DNA of 37,373 nucleotides, taken from IMG/VR virus record IMGVR_UViG_3300044621_000953, positions 1 to 37,373 of that record; one strand, given 5' to 3'. How positions within the stretch are numbered: position 1 is the first letter of the stretch; each line of letters begins with the position of its first letter. Positions 12,442 through 20,456 of the stretch are shown in pieces. A program made the translations under genes and the position numbers. The notes beneath the pieces are model-generated. The model was not told the DNA's origin and made no database searches. It worked only from the letters and a program-made list of their open reading frames with translations. This stretch comes from a virus.

Positions 12442-12647
12442 GACTGCACCAGATGCACCACCATCCACGCGAGCACGGCGGCGCCGAGCCCATACGCCCA
12501 CGACAGCACGGCGATGGCTTTCTCGGCTGCACGCACGCGCCCGTTCGTGATCTTTTGCAGCTCGATGATCTGCTCGTTCTGCGCAGACAACGCGCGGAAC
12601 TTTTCGTCGAAAAAATCGCGGAGCGTCACGTGCGGCTGGTCGTCCAT
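12438..12647 (-). CDS. Holin-like membrane protein, 69 residues
   Basis: A soluble N-terminal half (HVTLRDFFDEKFRALSAQNE), a probable short coiled coil (about 12-45) and a C-terminal hydrophobic segment (AVLSWAYGLGAAVLAWMVVH). The single-span topology with a cytoplasmic N-terminal coil is seen in some small phage holins and anchor proteins. It lies directly before and overlaps the endolysin gene, so a role in endolysin release is likely. ATG 12647 overlaps the upstream stop (TGATG). It could instead be a spanin-like or DUF-type accessory protein. Confidence 0.68.
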   Translation of the reverse strand: MDDQPHVTLRDFFDEKFRALSAQNEQIIELQKITNGRVRAAEKAIAVLSWAYGLGAAVLAWMVVHLVQS

Positions 12648-13126
12648 CACGCAATCTCAAAAGTGACGGAGGCGTAAATCGCCGTGTTGTTGGTGGAGGC
12701 GTTCCAGTTGGAGGCCGAGCTGGATTTGAAAAATTCGATATACGACGCGTTGACGATGTAGCCGCCGAAGCCTTCCGTGCCGTTGTCGGAATACCAATAC
12801 ACGCCACGGGACGCGCCGATGAGCGAGACGCCACCGGGCAGTGCCACCCGGAGGCCGGTGCCGGTGCCAGCGACCGTCGTGGTGATCAGGTTCAGATGCA
12901 CATGCATCGTCTTGCCAATCACGACGTATTTGTGTAGGGCCACATCGCCCGACGCCACCGTCCACGTGATCGTGCCGCTGCCGGTGAAGTTCGCCGCGTT
13001 GAAAGACGGATTCGTCCACGCCTCGCCGATGTAGTCGCGGATCGGATTCCAGACGCTCGCGTTGTTGACAATCGTGCCGGTCGTGTTGCTGCCGTCGTCG
13101 TCGGTAATCGTGGGCCACGTCGCCAT
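12647..13126 (-). CDS. Small tail-tip or fibre protein, 159 residues
   Basis: Starts MATWPTITDDDGSNTTGTIV and continues NASVWNPIRDYIGE, a pattern seen at the N-terminus of phage tail-tip attachment proteins. The rest is beta-rich, with Thr, Ser, Asn and Gly (GTGTGLRVALPGG), like a receptor-contact beta sandwich. It follows the tail hub gene by six bases and precedes the lysis pair, the usual place for a fibre or distal tail protein. AAGGAG lies about 12 bases before ATG 13126. Receptor binding is inferred. Confidence 0.6.
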   Translation of the reverse strand: MATWPTITDDDGSNTTGTIVNNASVWNPIRDYIGEAWTNPSFNAANFTGSGTITWTVASGDVALHKYVVIGKTMHVHLNLITTTVAGTGTGLRVALPGGVSLIGASRGVYWYSDNGTEGFGGYIVNASYIEFFKSSSASNWNASTNNTAIYASVTFEIA

Positions 13127-13132
13127 GTGTGC

Positions 13133-14782
13133 TTACTCTCCTTGCAGGACTTGCCAGAGCGTGGGCCGGCGCACGGCGCCCGCGGTGATCGTGCGCTTCG
13201 GCCCCTTTGTCTGGGTCAGCGTCCCGAAGCCGTCGATGGTCATGTCGTGGACCGTGAGCGTGCCCACAATGGAATTGCCCAGCGGCTCGGCCGGGGCCGT
13301 CATCGCCACGAACACCGGCCCGCCGATTCCGTAGTGCTCCTCACGGGTCGTGAAGGTGAGCGTGGACCACTCGGAGGGGTCTCCCCGCTGTAATGCCGCC
13401 GACGCGACCGCAATCGCGCCAGCGACCGAGAGCCGTGCGTCTTCGATGGTGTGCGCGAACAGCCCGAACCCGGTGCTGCCCGTTAATGAACTCACCCGGT
13501 CAACCGCCGCCGAATTCACACGCGTCACGGCCACGCGCAGCGGCGTGCCCGCCGCCAGAAAGCGATTCGGCACGGGCGCGGACGTCACGATGAGGTTATA
13601 GAGCCCCGTGATTTCAGACAGCGTGGGGATGTCCGACGTGATCGCGCCGGGCCCAGAACTCGGAACGTGGTAGCCGTAGGCGATACTCCCGACCGTCGCC
13701 GAGAACACCCCCATCACGGATGCGCAATAGACATACTGCCCCGCGATGCCATACCAGCGCGGACTCTCGAACGGCCGGACGCTGCTGATGTTCTTCGACA
13801 CCGCCACCAGCGTCGTCGCGCCGGCCAATGTGTCGAGGAACGTGCTGGCCACCATCGTGGGCTCGAACGACTGCTCTGGCCGATAGATCAGACTCCCGAT
13901 GTGCAGGTGGTCCCCGAGCATCCACTGCTCGGTCGTGCCCGCTAGGATGTCCGCATCGACGCCCTCGTAGTTCGAGATAATCGAGGCTGTTGCAATGGGC
14001 ACCACCGCGTGTGTGTCGAGATTCACGTCCGCCAGCGTCGGCTGCATCGCGCCGAACACATGGACCCGCGTGAACACCCGCGACAAGTCCGTCACCTGAT
14101 GGCTCACGCCCCAGACATGCGCCGACGTGGACGTGATGGTGTTCGGGACGCCGGGGAGCGAGTTGATCGCCCCGAAGGCGTGGATGTCGCCCTCGTGGTC
14201 GACATACCACTCCGCATCGACGCTCTTGAACATGCGGCCGATGGCCTGTGAAATCGGCTCGCTCGGCCCCACACTAAATTGCTCCACCAGCGGTAGCGTC
14301 GGATCGATGTGGTTCGCGGTGAAGCCTAGCGACGACACATTGGGCGACGTGACCGCCAGCATCCCCTGCACCAGCGAGCGCGGCGCGAGGTTGGTGGCCG
14401 CAAAGCCAGGCACCACGCGTGACCGGTCGATGTCAAACAGCCATCCTGTCGCGTCACAGCGATACGTCGGGCGACGATCATCGTTGCGTTGCGCAACCCG
14501 TTCGGCCTTGATGAGTCGCCCCGCAAAAAGCTTATTGCTCGTCGTCCCATGGCCGAGGGTGACGACCTGCCCCGCTTGCGGGACGAACCCAGATCCCCCT
14601 TTGAAGTCGAACGAGCACCGATGCGGCTCTTCGCCCGTGTTGAGGTCGATCCGGAGCGACCCTTGAATCAGGCCAGACCGCAGCGCGGTACCGATGCGCA
14701 CAGGCGTCACATCTTTGGCAAAGTAGCCAGAGCGGAACGCCGCCGCCCGCCCCACGTTCGCAATCGCCAACATGCCCGGCAT
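13133..14782 (-). CDS. Tail hub / tail-associated protein, 549 residues
   Basis: A beta-rich protein without low-complexity repeats. Early blocks such as IDLNTGEEPHRCSFDFKGG and VTLGHGTTSNKLFAGR resemble the domains of phage hub proteins (gp27-like, Tal N-terminus). It lies directly after the tape measure gene (TGATG overlap) where siphoviruses place the distal tail and tail-associated proteins. No lysozyme or peptidase motif is visible. It probably caps the tail tube and holds the receptor-binding part. Confidence 0.68.
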   Translation of the reverse strand: MPGMLAIANVGRAAAFRSGYFAKDVTPVRIGTALRSGLIQGSLRIDLNTGEEPHRCSFDFKGGSGFVPQAGQVVTLGHGTTSNKLFAGRLIKAERVAQRNDDRRPTYRCDATGWLFDIDRSRVVPGFAATNLAPRSLVQGMLAVTSPNVSSLGFTANHIDPTLPLVEQFSVGPSEPISQAIGRMFKSVDAEWYVDHEGDIHAFGAINSLPGVPNTITSTSAHVWGVSHQVTDLSRVFTRVHVFGAMQPTLADVNLDTHAVVPIATASIISNYEGVDADILAGTTEQWMLGDHLHIGSLIYRPEQSFEPTMVASTFLDTLAGATTLVAVSKNISSVRPFESPRWYGIAGQYVYCASVMGVFSATVGSIAYGYHVPSSGPGAITSDIPTLSEITGLYNLIVTSAPVPNRFLAAGTPLRVAVTRVNSAAVDRVSSLTGSTGFGLFAHTIEDARLSVAGAIAVASAALQRGDPSEWSTLTFTTREEHYGIGGPVFVAMTAPAEPLGNSIVGTLTVHDMTIDGFGTLTQTKGPKRTITAGAVRRPTLWQVLQGE

Positions 14783-17319
14783 CAGGCCGCCACGCGCCCG
14801 CCGCGCCGCTCGATGTAGCGCACCACGGCATCCCCGATCTCCTCGACCGCATCCGACCGCGAGCCGTAGCCGCCGCCCACGCTCATATTGCCGATACTGA
14901 GCGACACGCCGCCGCGATGCACGCCAGGCGGAAGCACCGTCTCTCCGCGCCGGAGCAGCGCCGGGAACATGTCGCCGTAGCCTGGGCGTCGGAAGTCGCG
15001 GCCCGCCACGCCACCCGTGGCAAACCCCGGCGAGCCGCTGCCGTTCTGCGACTGCCCGCCGTCCGGATTGCCGCTTCCCGGATTGCCGACATCCGCATTC
15101 GCCGCGCCGGTCGCCGCGTCACGGACCTTGTTAAAGCCCTCAACCATCTCCGCGAGCTTGGCGATGAGCTCGTCGAGCTTCTTCGTCAGCTTCGACATGT
15201 CCGACTCCATCGCGGCGCCGAACTTGATCTTGGACATGTCCGTAATCTTGTTCCCATTCTCGTCCACGAGCTTGCCGGACTTGATCAGCTCCTCAATCCA
15301 CGGCTTCATGTTTTCGGGGATCGTGGTGCCGAACTTGATGGAGTCCTGCACGACCTTGCTGATTTCGTCGGCCATGCCCTCGAGGACGCCCGACATGTCC
15401 GCGCCGCCCTTCTCCATGATGGCCATCGCATCAATGATGCGCTGCGCTTCCTTGTCAATCGCGGCCTGCTGGAACGCGGGGCCGAGCTTCGTGATGTCGA
15501 GGCCGAACTCCTGCACCACCTTGTTCATCTTGTCGAAATCGACCGTAGTCGCTTTGATGAGGCTGTCGATCTGCGACTGGATGTCGTTCATCTCCTGTAG
15601 CTTCTCGTTCACCTCATCGACGGCGGCGCCGAAGTCCTTCATCGTCTTGGCGTTCAACGCCTTCTCCATCGACAGCCCGAACTTGTCGGCCTGCTTCTGA
15701 AGCTCGATGAACTGCTTGGACGAAAACTGCTCGAACACCTGCGACGTCTCCGCGTTGCGGGCGTTCTTCGCGGCCTTGCCGCCCGTGAACAGGCCCATGA
15801 ACCCGCCCGCCGCTGCGCCGATGCCCATGCCCCACGGGCCGAACATGGCCCCCATCTGCGCGCCCTGTCCGGCCATGTTGAGCGCGGCGCCGACCTTGCT
15901 ATCCGTGGGAATCAAGCGCGAGAGGAGACCGAGGCCCAGCCCCGCCATCTGCGTGCCACGCCCACGCAAGAGCCCGCCGAGCCCGCCACCGCCGACACCG
16001 GGCGCGTTCATGCCGACCGTGCCAGCGAGGCCAGAGCCGTTGGCGAACGAGATAGGCGACGCGCCCGACTGGAGGAACGGCAGCGACGCCATGAACGGCA
16101 GCGACCCGGCGTTGAACCCGCCCGGCGTGTTGGCCATGCCAAAGATCGACGCCGCCGTTGATCCCAGCGCAAACGTGCTCTGGCGGAACGGTAGCACACG
16201 CGCTCCACCGCCGCCGCTGCGAGACGGCAGGTCGATACGCCCCGGCCCGCCGAGACTGAGATTCGACGGCAAGGGGATGGCCCCGGCCGGCGTGGGCATA
16301 CCAAACCCGCCACCCGGTGAACCTGGAAGCGGCGGCGGCGCGGACACGATGCCCGGGCCGACGCCCGCCATGAAGGCCATACTCCTCGCGGCATCGCGGA
16401 GGCTATCGGCCCACTCGCGCCATTTCGCGGGGTCGAACGGGGCCAGCACGTCCCGCATGAACGCATTAAACAGCTTGGAGAGCGGCGTCAGCACGTTGGT
16501 GATGCCTTCAAGCAGCGGGGCAAACGGCACGAACACCGTGGCGAGCAACCCCTTGCCGCTGTCCATGAGCCGGTCCATCGAGTCGCTGGCGTCGTCCAGC
16601 GCCTTCACGCCGTCCTCGCTCAGCTTGGCCGTGGTCTTATCCCATTCGACGTTCAGGTCCATCAGGGTCGGCAGCAATGCGCCGCCAGACCGTCCGAGCG
16701 CGTCCATCGCCAACGCCACGCGCTGTTGCGGGTTCTCGACCTTCGCCAACGCCGCCGCGAACTCCAACATGGCCATGTCGGGGCTCATATTGATAAGCCG
16801 CTGCGTGCTGAGCCCCAGCGATTCCATCGCCCGCGCCGCCGACTTGTCCCCGCCCGCCAGTCGATTCGACAACTGGAGCGACGCGTTGGCGACCTGATCC
16901 ATCGTCGCCCCGGACAGCTTGCCGATGGTCTCGAACTTCTGAAGCGCCGTTGTGCCGATCCCCGTTGCACGGGACAAGTCAGTGAGATTGCCCGCCCAGT
17001 TCAGCGTGCTCATCACGGCCGCGCCAACCGCCGCAGGGGCCGCGAACCGCATCACCATGCCCGTGAGCGCGGACGTGCTGGCCGTCGCCTTCTGCGCGGC
17101 ATCGCCCGCTCGCGTGGTCGCGCCGCTCAGGGCGTCGAGTTCTGACGTGGCCTTCTTGCGCGCCTGTCCGTCTTTATAGGACTTCTCGAACTTCTCGGCC
17201 TTCGCAGCGGCGACGTCGGCCTTGTCGCCGGTCGCGGTGAACGCATTCGCCAGCCGTGCGAGCGCGGCTTCCGCTTCGACGCTCTCGACTTTAGCTTCTA
17301 GGACTAGCTCACGCGCCAC
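14782..17319 (-). CDS. Tape measure protein, 845 residues
   Basis: Starts at GTG 17319 after AGGAG. The N-terminus is a long helical region with Ala/Lys-rich coil (about 1-75). A hydrophobic segment near 85-110 (MRFAAPAAVGAAVMSTLNWA), a Gly/Pro-rich centre (about 340-480), a second Gly-rich hydrophobic stretch (about 480-530) and further coiled coil follow. The C-terminal SPGFATGGVAGRDFRRPGYG and LRRGETVLPPGV are typical tape measure endings. At about 0.15 nm per residue the tail would be roughly 125 nm long, an estimate from the general rule. The gene overlaps the chaperone ORF by 11 bases. Confidence 0.92.
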   Translation of the reverse strand: MARELVLEAKVESVEAEAALARLANAFTATGDKADVAAAKAEKFEKSYKDGQARKKATSELDALSGATTRAGDAAQKATASTSALTGMVMRFAAPAAVGAAVMSTLNWAGNLTDLSRATGIGTTALQKFETIGKLSGATMDQVANASLQLSNRLAGGDKSAARAMESLGLSTQRLINMSPDMAMLEFAAALAKVENPQQRVALAMDALGRSGGALLPTLMDLNVEWDKTTAKLSEDGVKALDDASDSMDRLMDSGKGLLATVFVPFAPLLEGITNVLTPLSKLFNAFMRDVLAPFDPAKWREWADSLRDAARSMAFMAGVGPGIVSAPPPLPGSPGGGFGMPTPAGAIPLPSNLSLGGPGRIDLPSRSGGGGARVLPFRQSTFALGSTAASIFGMANTPGGFNAGSLPFMASLPFLQSGASPISFANGSGLAGTVGMNAPGVGGGGLGGLLRGRGTQMAGLGLGLLSRLIPTDSKVGAALNMAGQGAQMGAMFGPWGMGIGAAAGGFMGLFTGGKAAKNARNAETSQVFEQFSSKQFIELQKQADKFGLSMEKALNAKTMKDFGAAVDEVNEKLQEMNDIQSQIDSLIKATTVDFDKMNKVVQEFGLDITKLGPAFQQAAIDKEAQRIIDAMAIMEKGGADMSGVLEGMADEISKVVQDSIKFGTTIPENMKPWIEELIKSGKLVDENGNKITDMSKIKFGAAMESDMSKLTKKLDELIAKLAEMVEGFNKVRDAATGAANADVGNPGSGNPDGGQSQNGSGSPGFATGGVAGRDFRRPGYGDMFPALLRRGETVLPPGVHRGGVSLSIGNMSVGGGYGSRSDAVEEIGDAVVRYIERRGGRVAA

Positions 17320-17710
17320 GGGGTTTCTCCTGTCGCGGATGCAGCGTGTCGTAAATCACATCGACCCGCGCCATCACGTCGTCTCGCTCGTCCTCGTCCC
17401 ACGCCCCGAACACCTGCCCCAACCACCAGTCCGCGCCCTGCATATCCCAGAGCCACCGATGGCTGGTCAGCTTCGCGTAGACGCGCCAGGCGTCCGCGTT
17501 CTCGTCGCCCAGCCCGTCCACGCGCTGTCGAAACTCGCACGTCTCACAGTCGAACACCTCCGGCTCCGACTGCACGATCTCCGGATCGGCCGCACGGCAG
17601 CACGTCGCGTGCTGCCCACGGTCTACCCACCACTCGCAGAAGCTACGCAGATGCGCGAAAGGAATCCTCGCGGCCCTCGGCCACGACCTGATTCGCGCCG
17701 GCTCGCTCAA
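17309..17710 (-). CDS. Second tail-assembly chaperone ORF, possibly made by +1 frameshift
   Basis: 133 codons counted from a TTG at 17710, overlapping the end of the first chaperone ORF by 68 bases in the +1 frame. It holds paired Cys (CEWW, ATCC, CETCEF) and a Trp-rich part (HRWLWDMQGADWWLGQVFG). Position directly before the tape measure is that of the GT part of the G/GT chaperone pair in siphoviruses. It may be translated from the TTG, with GGAAGG upstream, or fused to the first ORF by frameshifting near 17657. The sequence cannot tell which. Confidence 0.7.
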   Translation of the reverse strand: MSEPARIRSWPRAARIPFAHLRSFCEWWVDRGQHATCCRAADPEIVQSEPEVFDCETCEFRQRVDGLGDENADAWRVYAKLTSHRWLWDMQGADWWLGQVFGAWDEDERDDVMARVDVIYDTLHPRQEKPRGA

Positions 17711-18065
17711 GCAGCGCCGCCTTCCGCGACCCGTCGAGCAGCGTCTTGGCCTTCACTGGCCCGCCGCTCGTCTGCACCATATCCTCGGCCGTCACGGGCT
17801 GGCCTTTGATGAGCACCGCACCGGCGTTCCACGACGCCAACACGTAGTCGAACAGCGCCTCCCCGAAGCGCTCCGTATCGAGCACATCGGCCATGCCCTG
17901 CCCGCCCGTGGGGCGCTTCTTCGTGTGCGCCTTGCGGATCGCCTTGATGGTCTGCGGGGAGACGACACGCACCGTGTAGAGCGTGTCGTCGTCCCCGTCA
18001 TCGAGCCCCAGTTCGCTGTCCCGGATGGTCAGCGTGTCGTCCTCGTCGAGCAGCTTGATTGCCAT
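17643..18065 (-). CDS. Tail-assembly chaperone, first ORF, 140 residues
   Basis: Starts MAIKLLDEDDTLTIRDSELG, with an acidic N-terminus and helical body (VVSPQTIKAIRKAHTKK, FGEALFDYVLASWNAGA). Gene order (tail tube, this gene, overlapping ORF, tape measure) is diagnostic of the chaperone that coats the tape measure during tail assembly. GAGG precedes ATG 18065. The last codons contain a TTTC site with an upstream GAGG that could promote a +1 shift into the next ORF. Confidence 0.78.
   Translation of the reverse strand: MAIKLLDEDDTLTIRDSELGLDDGDDDTLYTVRVVSPQTIKAIRKAHTKKRPTGGQGMADVLDTERFGEALFDYVLASWNAGAVLIKGQPVTAEDMVQTSGGPVKAKTLLDGSRKAALLERAGANQVVAEGREDSFRASA
17657..17670 (-). promoter_or_regulatory. 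Candidate +1 ribosomal frameshift site
   Basis: In the first chaperone frame the minus strand reads GAG GAT TCC TTT CGC. A +1 slip of the P-site tRNA-Phe from UUU to UUC enters the second ORF. GAGG lies five bases before UUU, recalling the stimulatory Shine-Dalgarno-like element of RF2-type +1 shifts. The first frame stops at 17645-17643. Confidence 0.4.
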
Positions 18066-18086
18066 AGGTTGCCTCGTCGGTCAGTG

Positions 18087-19151
18087 CTACGCCACGAAGG
18101 CGGCGAGCGAGTTGGTCATGATGCGCGTGAGCCGGAACGGCCGTGTGAACGGCATCCCGCTCGGAGACGTCACCGCCTGCTTGGCCGTCCACGTCGCCAC
18201 CGGCTTCACCTGATTCGGGCCAGTGACGTTCGCCTGCCACGTATTCAGCTCCAGGTGCGGGAACTGATACCGGATCGTGTAGCGGTCGGTCGAATTGATG
18301 AGCGCGCCGAGCGCGGTGATGTCGGCCTTGAAATCGGTATCCGCCCTGAGCGCCTGATACAGCGAGTTCGCACTGACGGTGCTCATGCGCGGATAGGTCC
18401 ACGACAGCGTGATCTGCGGGTGCCCGTTGTCGCCGGGCTCGAAGATGAAGTCCTGCCCCGTCACATACGGCGCATCCTGCGGGCGCTCGAAGCTCCACTC
18501 GATCGCTTCGACCTGGATGGCATCCGCCGCCGTGAGCGAGCCCGCCGCCTGCGCGTTCAGTCGCACCGTCGTCTGCTTCTCAAAGACGCGATTGTCGAGC
18601 GCCTTGAACGTCGCGCCGTTGACCGTCGAGCGCGTGTTCACCGACGAGATGTTCGTCATCTGCGTGCCGAGCAGCTTGAACGACTCATCGAACACGCCGG
18701 AATCGCCGAGGCCGAAGGAGAAGCCGTAGACCTTCGCGCTGGTCAGCTCATCGACGAACTGCACCTTATCAATGGCCGTCGTCATGCCGAGCCCGTCAAT
18801 CGACGGCGCGAGGTCGATGACGTGCTGCCAGGACGTCACCTGCCCAGTGGCCGACGTCGAGAGCGTCACCGCCGCCGGCGAGCCCATCGCCAGCGCCTCG
18901 ATGATATAGCTCCAGTCATCGTAGCGCGCCCGCTGCATCAGGGTGATGTCCACGGCGGTGACGTTGCCGAAGTCGCCCGCGCCGAGGAACGCCTGCCCGA
19001 AGGCGTCATCGTCGACGCGCTGAGGCGCGTAGGTGGCCCCGCCGTCCGACGCGAAATACGCGCCCTTCGTGACGGACGCCGCCACCGCCCACGAGTTCGT
19101 GCCGTGCTTGGCGAAGGCAAACGCGCCTTCTCGTCCCGTGTATCCTGCCAT
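18087..19151 (-). CDS. Major tail tube protein, 354 residues
   Basis: Starts MAGYTGREGAFAFAKHGTNS and has a beta-rich layout with the WSY, FEPG and TLSWTYP patterns often seen in tail tube proteins with an Ig-like extension. The order (connector, terminator, this, chaperones, tape measure) is the standard siphovirus tail order. AGGAG is at good spacing before ATG 19151. It would polymerise into the tube through which DNA passes. Its length is longer than the simplest tube proteins, so an added surface domain is likely. Confidence 0.82.
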   Translation of the reverse strand: MAGYTGREGAFAFAKHGTNSWAVAASVTKGAYFASDGGATYAPQRVDDDAFGQAFLGAGDFGNVTAVDITLMQRARYDDWSYIIEALAMGSPAAVTLSTSATGQVTSWQHVIDLAPSIDGLGMTTAIDKVQFVDELTSAKVYGFSFGLGDSGVFDESFKLLGTQMTNISSVNTRSTVNGATFKALDNRVFEKQTTVRLNAQAAGSLTAADAIQVEAIEWSFERPQDAPYVTGQDFIFEPGDNGHPQITLSWTYPRMSTVSANSLYQALRADTDFKADITALGALINSTDRYTIRYQFPHLELNTWQANVTGPNQVKPVATWTAKQAVTSPSGMPFTRPFRLTRIMTNSLAAFVA

Positions 19152-19161
19152 CGTGTGTCTC

Positions 19162-19596
19162 CTAGAGCTGGGCCATATAGTTGACGGGCAGCGTCAGCCG
19201 CATCGCCAGATACGCCGTCGTCGGGTCCGCGTCCACACGCGACGCAAAGCCGCCATCGGGCACCGTGTAGATACCGCTCTCTGCTGCGCCGTCCCGCACA
19301 ATCGCCGCGCTCAGTGAATGCGAGCAGCGGAGCAAGGCCCGCCGCGTCGCGTCATAGTCGCCGTGGATTGCACGTCCCACCGTCACCGTCACGAGGTCCG
19401 TCCGCTCTTCGGTGAACGACGTCCCCCCGCGTGCCGGTTGACTCACCGTCTCCACTCGGAAGAGCGAGACGTCTTCGAACTGTTGCGCCGCGTCCCAGTC
19501 GAACCGATCCAGACGCGCCGACTCCACGAACTCGAACGGGGGGCCGAGGCAGAGCGACCGCACACGGTCCACGATGGCATCGAGCGTGGTCGCCAT
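19162..19596 (-). CDS. Tail terminator / neck protein, 144 residues
   Basis: Starts MATTLDAIVDRVRSLCLGPP at ATG 19596, which overlaps the previous stop (TGATG). A helix at the N-terminus, then beta strands (TDLVTVTVGRAIHGDY), and a C-terminal strand (TTAYLAMRLTLPVNY) fit the fold of tail terminators, small alpha-beta proteins of this length. The location between connector and tail tube supports the call. It would cap the tail tube and join it to the head. Confidence 0.65.
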   Translation of the reverse strand: MATTLDAIVDRVRSLCLGPPFEFVESARLDRFDWDAAQQFEDVSLFRVETVSQPARGGTSFTEERTDLVTVTVGRAIHGDYDATRRALLRCSHSLSAAIVRDGAAESGIYTVPDGGFASRVDADPTTAYLAMRLTLPVNYMAQL

Positions 19597-20456
19597 CAGG
19601 CGCGCTCCCATCGGAAGGGACTGCCGGCCGTGTCCCGCGTCTGCGCTTCGTCGTCGCGGTCGAGCACGTCATCGGTCGGCGCGTCCGCGTCGAACTCGCC
19701 GCCCACGAGCGCCAGCGCCCGCTGAAACGCCAGGGCGGCCTCGGTCTCGTAGTAGGTCGCCCGATCCGCCCACGGTCCATCCTGCGTCATCGGCGCTTCG
19801 CGAAAAATGGATGCCAGCACCTTGTAGGCCACCGGACCGCAGAGCACCGAGCGACGGATGGTCGTGATCTGCCCGATGCGCGCCGACGTCGGCACGGCAG
19901 ACAGCCGGAGACGGGCGTAGTAATACGGCGCCGAGTGATTCAGCGACCGCAGCACCCAGTCGTGCGGCACCGCCCAGATGACCGACCCGCCCCTCGAGAA
20001 CGGCCGGTGCGGCGTCGCCCGCGTCTCGTCGCTCACCTGCACGGCGCGCCATGCATCGCGCCAGAGTTCGACGGTCAGGGTGGAGCCCACCGTGGACACC
20101 GCGTCCAGCATGCGCACCGACACGCCGCGGAACTGCTGCGCCGAGCCGATGGCGAGATAGTCCGAGGACGCCGCGAGTGTGGCCGCCAGATCGATGTCGT
20201 CCGTCGTGGCGTTCGTGGCCGCGTCGGTGACGTCCGTGAACACGCCGGAGGTCACGCCGTAGACGACATCCGCCGTATGCCGCGTGCGGAAACGCTCCGG
20301 GGCAAACCCGGCCACGCGGAGCTGCGGCCAGAGCCAGTCCTCCAGCACTTTCGTGCGTCGCGCTTCCCAATTCTCGACGCCGAAGCGCTTGAGGATCTGG
20401 CCCTCATACGCCACGAGGTCCGAGTCATTGAGCAGATCACCGGGGTGCCAACTCAT
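19596..20456 (-). CDS. Head-tail connector-like protein, 286 residues
   Basis: Starts MSWHPGDLLNDSDLVAYEGQ and is mixed alpha-beta. The C-terminal part, AYKVLASIFREAPM with YYETEAALAFQRALALVGGE, resembles the helical end of phage head completion proteins. ATG 20456 overlaps the glycosyltransferase stop (ATGA). Position between the head genes and the tail terminator indicates a neck role. No homologue family is certain by eye; a decoration protein is the alternative. Confidence 0.55.
   Translation of the reverse strand: MSWHPGDLLNDSDLVAYEGQILKRFGVENWEARRTKVLEDWLWPQLRVAGFAPERFRTRHTADVVYGVTSGVFTDVTDAATNATTDDIDLAATLAASSDYLAIGSAQQFRGVSVRMLDAVSTVGSTLTVELWRDAWRAVQVSDETRATPHRPFSRGGSVIWAVPHDWVLRSLNHSAPYYYARLRLSAVPTSARIGQITTIRRSVLCGPVAYKVLASIFREAPMTQDGPWADRATYYETEAALAFQRALALVGGEFDADAPTDDVLDRDDEAQTRDTAGSPFRWERA

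Noticed and set aside
12022-12834. 270-codon extended endolysin
   Set aside because: The extension overlaps the holin-like and tail-tip genes; the GTGA start at 12441 gives a normal-length lysozyme.
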